Part shown: one piece after another, positions 48,612 to 59,460 of the stretch
How the letters are laid out: every line of letters starts with the position of its first letter
Numbering within the stretch: the stretch's first letter is position 1
Assembly: GCF_032854445.1 (NCBI RefSeq)
Contig: NC_088298.1
Location: forward strand, 18,123,976 to 18,187,975
Reading direction: 5' to 3'
Length of the DNA: 64,000 bases
From: Liolophura sinensis
Taxonomy: Eukaryota; Mollusca; Polyplacophora; Chitonida; Chitonidae
The notes under the pieces: model-generated
Databases searched by the model: none
The model's input: the letters and a program-made list of their open reading frames with translations, nothing else
Told to the model about the DNA's origin: nothing
Position numbers and translations under genes: made by a program

Positions 48612-48750
48612 TTTATTTACTCATTTGATTGGTGTTTTACGCCGCACTCAAGAATATTTAACTTATACGACGGCGGCCAGCATTATGGTGGGAGGAAACC
48701 GGGCAAAGCCCGGGCGAATTACACGATCATCCGCAGGTTGGTGACAGTTG
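48612..48750 (-). repeat. SINE family A (copy A2), head missing
   Basis: Duplicate of 41430-41570. Confidence 0.88.
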
Positions 48751-49223
48751 TACAGTTGTACTATATACAGTTAGTACAATGGCACTATAATAAACATCTA
48801 CGTGTTTGTGGAATATTTTCACTTAATATCAACACAAAGTCATGTTTACTGGGCTATGCGTTTGTAATATGCACAGGATTACGATATTAACATTTCACAC
48901 AATTACTAAAACAGGCACATTGCTTTTTTATGAATGAAAAGTGTAACAGAAATGTGTTTCGGTGTGTAAACGAGTTAGGCCAACGTCCGTCAGCATTTTT
49001 GGACTAACTTGATCGCCTGGGTTGGTGTAATTCCCTCTTGTTTCTCCATTGACACGATTACAAAACATCATGGTACACAAACAGATACACATTTTACCTC
49101 TCTACCCTCTACCTGTGTACATAATGGTTTAACTTACATTCTCACATATATCACCCAGATAGAAAATAAATTCCCTTTTTTGACAATGCCTTTGTTTAGA
49201 GCGTTTAATTACTAGGAACCTGA

Positions 49224-50070
49224 CTGGATGCGGCGGATTATGCAGACTAGGTGCGGAGGCCGGTTTATAAAGGCTATGTGCAGCGGTGGGTTTATACTGA
49301 CGAAATGCATCGGCCGATTTATGCAGATTAGGCACGGCGGTTTGTATAGAGCTGCACCGGCGTATTGATAGAGACTAGGTGCATAGACTGTTTTATGCAG
49401 ATTAGGCACTTTGTCTTACGCAAACTAGGTGCTGCTTCCGGTTTATGTAGGTTAGATGCTGCGGCCGGTTTACACAGGATAGGTGGCCGGTTTATACAGA
49501 TTACGCACCGTGGTTTATTTAAACTAAGTTCAGCGGCCGGTTTATTCAGATTAGCCACTATGTTTTATGCAAACTAGGTGATGCGCTTGGTTTATGATAG
49601 CTATGTGCAAAAGTAGGTTAAAGCAGACTAGGGTTAGCGACCTGTTTATGCAAACTAAGTGTGGCGGCCGTTTTATACAGGTTAGGTTAGGTTAGGTTTA
49701 TGCAGAATGGGCACAGACTGTGCAGCAATTGGTTTATGCAGACTATAAGCAGAATGTGCAGCGACTGGTTTATGCAGACTAGGAGCACCGGCCGGTTTAT
49801 GCACTCTAGCTGCACCAGCGGGCTTATACAGGTTAGGTGAAGCGAGCGGTTTATGCAGACCAGATGCTTTTTCCGGATTATGCAGACTACATGCATCGGT
49901 TGCTTTATGCTGATTAAGTGCGGCGGCCGGTGTACGCGCATTAGGCATTGTGGTTTATGCAGACTATGAGCGGCAACCGGTTTATACAGACTATTTGCGT
50001 CGGCCGGTTTATGCGGATTAGGCACTTTGGTTTATGCAGACTATGTGCGGCGACCAGTTTATGCAGACTA
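49224..50070. repeat. Minisatellite, ~28-bp unit, ~30 copies
   Basis: Degenerate units around 'ccggtttatgcagactaggt' plus 'gcggcg'. It begins inside the right end of duplication copy A2, and two units also sit at the A1/A2 junction. Frames through it yield repetitive peptides (SLHKPAAAP-like on minus) that I do not consider genes. The 'ttaggttaggttagg' at 49682 is a local variation, not telomere. Confidence 0.9.
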
Positions 50071-50857
50071 TTTGTGTCTGTAAATAGGGCGCCTTTTAAA
50101 TGTTAAACGACATAACCCGTTACCACACTTCTTTCAGTCCTCAAATCCCGCCTCAAATATTTGTTGACTCAAACCTTATAAGGTATACGCTATATCCGTG
50201 TTAGAAACATTGGAAGCTGTATACTATGCCGAGTGCCAGTCTGTACGTGGGCCTCTATGCCTGTGTACCTGTGATCTCACGTTTCATAGAGCTGCAATGC
50301 AAACATAAAGGATTTACTTGAACCTTGTGTTCAGATCAAGTAAAAGTGGATCCACACAAGTCTGGGAACGTATCAAATACTCATGCAGTGTCCGTTAAAA
50401 TAATTCTTATATGTCACATGATGTAACTCGAATTGTCCCAGTATTCCACAGTTGGTTATAGGGCCCGTCGGCTGAGGTTGTCATATCCGTTTAAAACGAA
50501 AACAGACAAAGGCCTGGATTACTCCAGGCAATAAGTGACAAGTCATTACAGAGAGCAGCTGTTAAGTTACACATGCGCAGTTTTTCCAGGCTTTGCCTGA
50601 AAAAAAAAGAGGGAAAGAGCACTGAGTGGATATTGCCACATAGCTTGTTCAACTTTCAATGCCTGTACTGCCATTTTGTACATAGTTACAATATATGAGA
50701 AGTTTATGTGATTTTGGTAGGACTGAAAGTTTAGCCCTCTGTTGCTGTTGCTACAGTCCCGCCCCTCCCTCCTGGAGACTACCAAACTAACAAAATGCTG
50801 TGACTTCATTTTCAGTCACCACAACTCAAAATCCTTGAGTGTGTTGGGGGTGGGGGG
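50071..50857. other. Intergenic
   Basis: No recognisable gene or repeat. Confidence 0.45.
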
Positions 50858-51040
50858 GTGGCTCCGTGGCTCAGTGGGTTAGCACTCTAGCACAGAGTGA
50901 TGACCCAGTAGCCTCTCACCAACGCGGTCACTGTGAGTTCAAGTCAAGCTCATGCTGGCTTCCTCTCCGGGCGTAAGTGGGAAGGTCTGAAGCAACCTGC
51001 GGATGGCCTAAAACACCAATCAAATAAATATATATATATA
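50858..51040 (+). repeat. SINE family A with internal deletion
   Basis: Good head (ctccgtggctcagtgggtta; B box gagttcaagtcaag) and body to 'caacctgcggatggcc', then directly 'taaaacaccaatcaaata'. About 90 bp between the two is missing. It lies in what would be the intron of pseudogene 4. Confidence 0.85.
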
Positions 51041-51306
51041 AACGTTGGTCATTCAAGGTTGAAGCGAAAAGTGCAAGCTGCATGTCGTAGTATGACATGG
51101 TACCCAAGGAACCAAGGCAATTAAGGGAACTTTTCAAATTACTAAACATTAACAAGGACTTGATTGTGTTATTTTCGAAATGTTTGATTCTCCGTATCAA
51201 ATTTCCACTTTCCCAATGAAAGTCCGTCGAAGAGAATAAGATTCCCCGCAATATTATAAGAGATTCCAAAAACTCTATATAAACGCAAGATTTCTTCTCT
51301 CTATAG

Positions 51307-52382
51307 GTTTCGGGAAATTTTACCAGCGAAGAGAGTTATCTCCCGTGAATCAGGACACCGAAGTGACGAAATGGTAACTTCTCGCGTACATTTTCACTAT
51401 TTTGCTCGCCGTCCCAGCAGTTATCACTGGATATCTGCAGTACTTTGCTAAACCGGTTCAGTGTTGGTCACCTCCAGAATTTACACAATCCATGGTGGAT
51501 ATCTCTAATTAGGTGTGCTTTCAGATCAGTACTATATTATCCCCATAAATAACATACCTATCCCAGGACCCATTCCTACGGCGCCACACACCAACTAATA
51601 GACACCGTTTGAACTTCTCTTTCTGTCTGTCCTCTATGTCATTCCGGAATTGGTTAAGAAAATGGCTTCTAAAATGTTCAGTGTCAACCTTCCCAATATT
51701 TTGGAGCGTTCTGACCAATGTGTCACGTCATCTTACGAGACAAGCAGCTTACCGCTGACCTTCAGTACAGACTGGACGAAAACGAAAGGATATCAACGGA
51801 GACAGGCTTTCGGCGATGTATGATGAAAATATCGCCATCACTCCCACTCTATGTCTGGCTTGAGCGGTTTGCCGGAAAACTTTGCTTCCTCGTCGGATCT
51901 TGTGTGGCAGTCTACTTGCTCTACAAATACCTGGGTCTAGATTTCAACTTTTATGACCAAATCTTGAACAACGAGCTGACATGTTCGAGAGAATCAGTCT
52001 TCTTGTTGGTTTCTTGGCTTTCGTCGTATCGTCTGTCAGCAGCAGTGACTTCATCTGTTGTCTCGTCGCTCGTCTGTTTGAGCCGAGAACCTGTACGTAC
52101 GTCAAGAAACATATGAGTTTTGTCAATGACCAAGATACTAACCTCGACGACGAGGAGTACCAAAACTTCACAGAGCGTTACCTAAGGGCAGATGGGATGT
52201 ACCTGCTCTGGCTGATCGGCCAGAACTCCTCCGACACCGTCGTCTGTCAGGTTCTCCTCAGACTCTGGGCAGCGTACAAAACCAAACGGATTGAGGAGAA
52301 ACCCGCACTAAAACCGCCGCCATATTTTGTTGACGATACACCTCTCTGTGGAAAAATGAATGATGGTTTTACCGACTGTTGA
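51307..52382 (+). pseudogene. Innexin pseudogene 4, multiply damaged
   Basis: Retains the phase-2 acceptor (ctctatag|GTTTCGG) and the innexin order. It carries a 5-nt deletion just after the ATG at 51371, in-frame stops in EL1, a small deletion at the YYKW motif (about 51597), a 16-nt deletion near 51746, and a ~106-nt deletion near 51977 that removes both EL2 cysteines and the sequon. The last 134 codons (from TM4, ISLLVGFLAFVVSSVSSSD, to FTDC-stop) are again open, with four extra codons before PPPYF. Intron sequence from about 51180 also matches the intact copies. It cannot encode a channel. Confidence 0.9.
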
Positions 52383-54300
52383 GATACCAGGAAATGGATT
52401 TTGCAAAATAATAAATCTGCAGCAAGAAGTTAACGAAAGGCTTTAAATTCATCCTGTAAAATAGAATGATATCTGTTCTTCTCAACTCATCTGGGTGACA
52501 AACTTTTCCCGGGAAATTAACATCACACTTAAGACTAATTGGGTCCACACAGTTTGTGAAATCTTTAATCTTTAATGTTGTTCGTCTGTATTTCTGTATT
52601 CTCTTAAGGCACTCAGCAAACTCACAATCACATTGACGTGTCGTCCGAGAATGGTGAGGTTTAACACAGTGTGGAATCAGCGTTCTTGTTTGCGAAATGT
52701 TCCCAATTCATTTAGTTATTGTAGAATGAAATTTACTTCAACAATGAAGTGGATTGTTTTTGTTGTGTGTCTTGTTAACTGATAACATCAATGTTAGCAT
52801 GAAATTTGTTCTTAACAATCGCTCATTCTGGACAAAAATGTGATTCATACCAGGTATATATTTAATTAAATGTTTTGGTAGCTGTAACTTCCTTGGATGG
52901 TGGTAGCGGGAGTGCCTTGTGTAAAACTACCGGCATTTAGCATGCTACTAACGACATTTCCCGCGTGTGACGTATCGATATGGACCCTGCACCCTATGTG
53001 ACGTAGGGATTGAAAGACGAGCGTCTTAAGCCTTTGGCTATGATTCTCTTTCTATCAGACACATACTTTTGGTCTTCCTGTCCCTAAGGACACAAGCTTT
53101 TAGGGATTGTCAAAAAGCTTAAAGGATACATGAAAAGCTTGACTTGGCTTGGCTTGAGTTTAGAATGTGGTGTAACATTTAAAAGGTACAAGAATGCTTC
53201 TTAGCTTTCTTCTTAAAGTGTAAAAATAGCTTAAAACTTCAGTATTTCTAAGGGTCCCATCGTTCAACAAGGAAATTAAGTAGCCTGCTGTGGTGAAACC
53301 AACTTTTGTAACTGTCAAAATAACTTTATTGGATGGAGAGCCCAATCTGGGGCCGCCAAGCTATTTCCTTGTTCTCAGTATGTTTATCGATGACGTCATT
53401 TCCAAATATTCCCGACCCATTTCTGGGATTTATGCATAAAGTATAAAATATACCTCAAAAACGAAAAAATGTTTTCCTTTTTTATGTACACGTCTTTAAA
53501 GGCGATCGTACGGTAAAGCGGAGAATTTGCCCCAGAAAGGAACAGTAAGAAAGTGTAAATTTCAAAATTTCAGCTCATTTCTGTAAATTTCTAAATCAGA
53601 AATATAAACCTTAGTCGAAGCGCCCTAAAAACCTGTTGCACCTGGAGAAAGGGCTCGAATCTTGGTGCTTCTTCCTTTTCTGTACTTTTCCTTTCTTTCT
53701 TTGGAAACACACTTTTGTATGTGTAAAGATATGGCCGTCTTGCATTAAATAATTATTATCATAAATTAGAATGGATAAGTTATGTTATTGCCTATAACGT
53801 TTGAGAACTATATGGCCTAGCTATCATTAAGATTAACATGTTACCGTTATGCGTATCGGAAGTATAAGGCTGAAAGTTACAATTGTTATATATTTATTTA
53901 GCCGACCGCTGCATACCCACGTGCTCAAGAATTGTTCAGAAAGTATCATATGCGGTTTAGTGATTTTTCCCCGCTCTATAGTGTGTAACGCAAAAAAAAA
54001 AACAACAAAACGATATTTCTGTGTGACAGGATCTTTCGGCCCATTTTCGCACCATTGCATTTTTGAGCTGTATGAGTCGCTAAATTGCCAAATAATAGAA
54101 AAAAAAAAGATTAAACAGAGCTGAACAAAAATGTAGCCTTTCGGGAGTGTGTCAGTAACGTCTCTCACAGCTATAGTCAGTTTTGTTGCTTGAGGGGCAG
54201 AGTGTTTTGCACTGGGGCCGACTGTCCGCCTTAACGTATCCGGTCCGTTGACTTAAATCCATAAAGGTGGTTTTGTAGTAGCCTTTCATGTAACCATTAG
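52383..54300. other. Intergenic, 3' of the innexin cluster
   Basis: No gene recognised. Minus- and plus-strand open frames of about 60-110 codons near 53.2 and 53.8-54.2 kb have no motif and overlap each other. Confidence 0.45.
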
Positions 54301-54307
54301 AAGTTCA

Positions 54308-54378
54308 GCCGGGTGTGGCTGTTTGGAGAGGCCGTCGACTGCAAACTGCTGGCGTACACATAGCAGGCCACACCCGGC
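54308..54378. repeat. Inverted repeat, perfect 12-bp arms
   Basis: gccgggtgtggc (54308-54319) and its exact complement gccacacccggc (54367-54378) around a 47-nt spacer. Confidence 0.7.
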
Positions 54379-54379
54379 G

Positions 54380-55470
54380 TTTGACTTTGAATTTCTAGAT
54401 TTCCCCACTCTCATTTTCCCAGCTACCCCGATGATTGTAAGCGGTTGATGGCGCTTGTGGGTAGTTTTAAGCAGCATACCTTCCGATCACGACAAATTGT
54501 TTTGTGCCACTGTGACTAGCCAGTGTAGAGGTCGTCTGTGGGCATGAAAACTACCACAGAAAAATCCTGGTGATTTTAATCCACTCGTAAATCCCACCTC
54601 CAACGTCTATCGGATACATTTTTGATTTCATTTTGATTAGTTTATTCTCCAATGTTGTACAAAAGAAAAAAAATCAAAGCCAACTTTATAGGCACTAACA
54701 AAGTATAACCATAAATACTGTATACACGAAGAAGTTACATGTAGTACACTGGCTGGATTAAAGCTTGTTCAATCCCGATTGAGGAGATATGAAATCATGC
54801 GATGGCCCATTTTTAGTAAGACTTTTAGTAAGGCAGTGATCAGAACATCATAAAACATATTTATGTGAATATGTATGTTATAAGTATTTAGTATTTATAT
54901 GAAAATCAATATTTATATGAAAATCAATATTAATCAATATTAAAATCAAGAAAATCAATATTAATTCCGTATGAATGCATAGGTTAGCTTTATGAGAAAG
55001 TACAAATATATCATTCATTTATATACAATCATTCATTTTATAATTGTAAATGGGGAGGGATAATGAAACATATTAAATAATGTTCCCTTTAATAGTATGT
55101 AAGTGTACAACTATCGGAGAGTAAAGATGAGAAACGACTGACTTTTTTAACTCTCATATGAGCGATAGGCCTTACACAAGATCAAACAAAGAAACACGAA
55201 GGCGCTTGAATAAGTTAAATGCATATACTCTAACAAAATATACAAATAAAACAAATGACAATAATATACTAAACAATACAAATAATTGCAAAAATATATG
55301 GACTCTTACTGATGAGAGCGTCTAAATCCGGATGGAATATTACAGCTTTCAAAGGTGAGTCAGTCCACAGAGAAAAAAAATGTAGGCCAGACACTGACAA
55401 ATAAAAAAACCAAAAATACAATATAGTGTTTAAAGATGCGGGTTGTTAAAGGTATAACAAGTATCACTGA
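54380..55470. other. Intergenic, AT-rich
   Basis: Low-complexity A/T sequence, including direct repeats of 'atatgaaaatcaatatt' (54897-54950). No gene. Confidence 0.45.
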
Positions 55471-55530
55471 CTATTGAGTGTGTGTACATATACTGTGTCT
55501 TTTTATGGCGGGCGAGTCCATACTGCCAAA
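55470..55530 (-). repeat. SINE family C, fragment
   Basis: 'gtgtgtacatatactgtgtc' and 'ggcgggcgagtccatactgc' correspond to a block of the reversed copy at 62175-62400. Confidence 0.45.
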
Positions 55531-55562
55531 AAGGTGTCATGCCGATTACTTCAAACATGACA

Positions 55563-55770
55563 GGGGCCTCCGTGGCTCAGTCGGTTAGCGCGCTAGCGCA
55601 GCGTAATGACCCAGAAGCCTCTCACCAATGCGGTCGCTGTGAGTTCAAGTCCAGCTCATGCTGGCTTACTCTCCGGCCGTAAGTGGGAAGGTCTGCAGCA
55701 ACCTGCTGATGGTTGTGGATTTCCCCTTGGATCTGTCCGGTTTCGTCCCACCATAATGGCAGCCGTCTTA
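55563..55770 (+). repeat. SINE family A, 3'-truncated
   Basis: Near-consensus head (ggcctccgtggctcagtcgg; B box gagttcaagtcc) and body, breaking off at 'ggcagccgtc' without tail. Confidence 0.88.
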
Positions 55771-56534
55771 ATATCGTTAAAAATTTCGATTAAAGGTTCC
55801 GTTTTCTATCTCTGCTGAAAGAGCAGATAGTCATACACACAGATAATTAACAAAATCCAGAGTGAATGACAAATGGAAAGCACCTGGGAGATATTGTTGT
55901 TGTAATCTTACTGTGACTGACCGAATCGGGGATGTCAGATAGAAATCCTGTTATTAAGTATGGAGACTAGCTTGCAGACGATCGTGACACCACGTTTTGG
56001 TGAGACAATGTTTTTTTTTCTATTTTTTCGTGGGAAATTCTAGATTCTAGATTCTAGAAGCGGTAAGGTCTTTGAAGACACACCAACATTTCGACTAAAA
56101 TTTGAAAACTTGAAGTCGTTTGCCAAGATAGTTTGCTCACGAGGACTGTTCATTTGTCTCATATGGATTACGTCTTATCTCAGTTATATCAGAAAAGCCT
56201 GTGGTCTTCCCACAAAGCATATAATCCATATAGAACTCATGTAGTCTGTCATGCAGAAATTATCATACAGATTTGTTCTGAAGCAGACGCTAAAATCGAT
56301 GTAAAAAGAAGGCATATATACACATTGTATAGCAGCGTTCAGTTCTAGTCTATTTACTTATTTATTTATTCATTCATTTATTTTTTAAACTTATTTATTT
56401 GTTGAAATAATTTTTATCGGCAGGTCGAATAGCTTATATTGGTCTACATGGGGTTACCAACCGCTGTTCTCAAGAATTTTCACTTCTGTAAGGTCCGTGT
56501 ATGACGGCGACTATATTTTAATCATTTTACTGAT
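55771..56534. other. Intergenic
   Basis: No gene. Three adjacent 'ttctaga' repeats at about 56038-56059 and TTTA-rich sequence at 56350-56400. Confidence 0.45.
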
Positions 56535-56767
56535 TGATATATTTGTTTAATTGGTATTTTACTCCATACTCAAGAATATTTCACTTATACGACAGCATTA
56601 TAATGGAGAGAAACCGGACAGAACCCGGGGAAAACCCACGACCATTTGGTGGTTGCTGACAGGCCTTCCCTCGTACGCCCTGAGAGGCAGCTAGCATGAG
56701 CTAGACTTGAACTCATAGCCACCACATTGGTGAAAGGTACACTAACCACAAGGTCACGGAAGCCTCC
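56535..56767 (-). repeat. SINE family A, full length, diverged
   Basis: 'attggtattttactccatac' to 'caaggtcacggaagcctccc'; about 15 bp lost in the tail/body junction. Confidence 0.8.
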
Positions 56768-57734
56768 CAAACAGAATGCAGAGCCCGGCACAAGTCGCCG
56801 CCCTTGCTAGTTATCTGACAAATTTCCTGACTTACATTTGCAGCCAAGCCACCAGTAGGCAGCTGGTCTCGAGCAGAAGGAGCAACTGAGGCTTTGCAAA
56901 TATTTATGCGTCTATGGAGGACTTTTCACAGATACGTATTACTACAGGTTGTATTTATCTTTCGTGATTGTACTAAACTTGGGCTAATTTCAGAGTGTAA
57001 AACTAGGACAGATGCGTCAGATCACGAAATTTCCAGTCACGTGTTAAAGGTTTGCCGAGTTATGGTTGCAACCGGTGAGGTTCTCGAAGATGGTGCGACT
57101 AAATTCACGTTTGCGCGAATTTGTCTGACATACAATGGAAGACTCCCAGCACGTAGAGTAAAGTCAGAGCACGGACGACTGTGCGGTAATTTTTAAATGT
57201 TTACACATAACCGGTAAAATACGATCTCTTGTCAATTTATCTCAGTCAGAGCTTTACTCTAATTGTTCCCGTAAATGATTAAACAGTAGGAAATTATATG
57301 CTCCCTAGCACCATGGCTTAAGGAGAATTGGGTGAAAAATGTATTAGACGTCACCAGTATAGAATTACTCAAACTGTTGTGTTATCACATTTAACATACA
57401 ATAATATTAAAACAGTGCAAAGGGATCAAACCTCAGTCATGACTAGTCTACCAGCAGAATTCTGGTTTATGCAGAATACATTATAATAAGACTTACAGTA
57501 TAGAGAGTGTAAAAAGAAGCAAATCATACGCTCTCTAGCACCAAGGTGCAAGCAGAACTAGGTAACAAAATAGAAGTGACAATGATTGCTTCACGTATCG
57601 TGTTCCGGTATTTCAATGAAACCAGGAAGATGTAAAACTAGCTCGCTGTGGCATAGCTTGTTATGTTATTTTGTCTACAAATAGTAGTGACGGTCTTAAA
57701 GCACACCATATCTGAGGCGGCAAAGGCACCCACA
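56768..57734. other. Intergenic with a dispersed repeat
   Basis: A 100-codon open frame at 56894-57196 has no recognisable motif. 57235-57410 is related to sequences at 17.3 and 26.3-26.7 kb. Confidence 0.4.
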
Positions 57735-57798
57735 ATGACGGTTTCGAGGCACATTTCCAGACATATTGTCTTTGTGGTTACCATTCTGCTAGTTATTG
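57735..57798 (+). CDS. Candidate signal-peptide exon
   Basis: ATG (context cccacaATGA) followed by 21 codons whose product, MTVSRHISRHIVFVVTILLV plus I, has a basic N-terminus and a hydrophobic core like a signal peptide or anchor. A near-perfect donor TTG|GTGAGT follows in phase 1, the phase most common for extracellular exons. No downstream exon was identified, and two SINEs lie within the next 500 bp. Confidence 0.3.
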
Positions 57799-57867
57799 GT
57801 GAGTATGCGTATAAGTTTTTAGTCTCCAATCAAAGTTTTGATTCAAGAGAAATTATTTTATCTCAGT

Positions 57868-58110
57868 GGAGACCTTCGTGGCCGAAGTGAAAAGCGTACC
57901 AGCGCGGCGAAATCGTCGTTGTCAGTTGAATCTCAAACTTTTTTTTAGTTTTTTTTTGTGGGCCGTGCTTTGGAAGGTTTAGTAGCAACCTGCGGATGGT
58001 TGAGGGTTTCTCTCGGGCTTTGCCCGGTTTCCTCCCACATAATGCTGGACGCCGTCATGTAAGTGAAATGTTCTTTAGTAAGGCGTAAAACATCAATCAA
58101 ATAAGAAATA
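57868..58110 (+). repeat. SINE family A, full length, diverged, with T-run
   Basis: Head 'ccttcgtggccgaagtgaaa' strongly changed, an internal T run replacing part of the body, then 'caacctgcggatggttgagg' to 'aacatcaatcaaataag'. Confidence 0.7.
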
Positions 58111-58197
58111 AATATTCTGTATGTATATTTTTCTCTGTTGATAAAAAATATTACAGAAACCTTTTTTTCACATATGTAATCATAAAAGTAGTTTCCT

Positions 58198-58323
58198 ATC
58201 CGGCCGTACGTGGGAAGGTCTGTCAGCAACCTGCGGATGGTGGTGGGTTTCTTTCGGGCTCTACCCGGTTTCCTGCCACCAAATAAGGAGTAGAACACCA
58301 ATCAAATAAATAAATAAATAAAA
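58198..58323 (+). repeat. SINE family A, 5'-truncated with deletion
   Basis: 'ggccgtacgtgggaaggtct' to 'acaccaatcaaataaataaa', missing about 45 bp before the tail. Confidence 0.85.
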
Positions 58324-58532
58324 TTTGTATTCCCATCTCCAAATTGCTTATGTTACAAACAAGCAGACTTCAGGAAGCACACAAATTGGAGCACACAAAG
58401 GTAGACGTAGCAGAATAAATGCGCGTAATGCGCGTTGGATATTAGCACGAGATCGATGTCCACTGTGTCGTGAACCTAAAGTATCGCTTTGCTCCAGAGC
58501 GTGATCGTTGTGCATTGTACAGAAAGTGGATA

Positions 58533-58624
58533 CTGTGGGATGGGATATGAGGAACTGTCAGCTCGAAAGAAAGGATATATGATCCTTGTCAAGAGCTGGC
58601 AGTTCCTCACATCCCATACCACAG
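58533..58624. ncRNA. 92-nt hairpin, pre-miRNA-like or palindromic element
   Basis: Arms 58533-58564 and 58593-58624 pair at 29 of 32 positions (one of the three exceptions is a possible G-U pair). The 28-nt loop itself contains an inner stem (aaggat / atcctt). Size and near-continuous pairing fit an animal miRNA precursor, but a small fold-back transposon is equally possible. No known mature sequence recognised. Confidence 0.35.
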
Positions 58625-58949
58625 CATGCAACGTAAGTTTTATTATACCGAAAAAAATGTAACTTTTCGGGTTATGTTTAAGTCGCCGGATTTGTACGTC
58701 GATAACGGAGCTTTAACTGTAAACCATTGTTTACTTTGCGACTAAGCAGACGTCGGAGAGTTAACAAAAGTAGATAACAGCCGTGGACTCATGGTATGTG
58801 TTCGTTGGATATTGCCTTGTGGACGTGGGATACTACTTTGCAAGCGTGACGTTACATTCCTTGGGCGCGTGATAGTTGGGAAACGGAGAATAGCCAAATG
58901 AGGTATAATAACATGCTTTGCTGAATGTCATGTGACCGTATATTGGACA

Positions 58950-58951
<2 letters not shown>

Positions 58952-59001
<50 letters not shown>
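58952..59001. repeat. TA microsatellite
   Basis: About 24 uninterrupted TA dinucleotides. Confidence 0.95.
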
Positions 59002-59007
<6 letters not shown>

Positions 59008-59460
59008 CTTGTTGTTGGTTGCCTGGTAAATGTAAATATAGAATTAAGTTTACAGGGATTTGGGTCTGTATTGCAACAGACCTTAACTAAAGAAAGCAAA
59101 CAATAATATAGTAATACCCTCACAGTAAAAGTTCCGCCTTGAATATCTGAATGAAGTGCTGTTTCATATGAAAACGTTTTGCATTATCCTCAGGAAATGA
59201 TTTTAAAAAAGGGTAATAGTGGGGATTTAGTCATAATATTTTGGGTACATACCCTAATGTGTTTACTGATTTTTAGAAATATTTTTCCCATAAATGTACT
59301 ACAAAGTCGTTCATTGGACTGTAAGCGAGTTTGGCTAATTTAAATGTCAGCATATCCTTTGTCATTGTTGGGGTTAATTGTAAATATAAAGTTTATAGGA
59401 TGAGAGGCATGTACAAGGGCTAAGGGTCCCCGTAAAAGTGTAATTCAATTGAGCATGCCT

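Larger units (their letters stand above)
42105..49280 (+). repeat. Tandem segmental duplication, copy A2 (~7.18 kb)
   Basis: Direct repeat of 35145-42104 with a constant offset of 6974 bp around the innexin. The junction at about 42050-42125 consists of two minisatellite units, a short hairpin (aggctataagcatagcct) and the shared start 'gatacaggaaaacatggcct'. Confidence 0.95.

Noticed and set aside
49682-49700. Telomere-like TTAGG repeats
   Set aside because: Only about three tandem units inside a minisatellite, in mid-contig; molluscan telomeres use TTAGGG.
49224-50070. CRISPR array or repeat-protein gene
   Set aside because: Units are degenerate and contiguous without unique spacers, lengths vary, and the genome is animal. 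Peptides read through it are artefacts.
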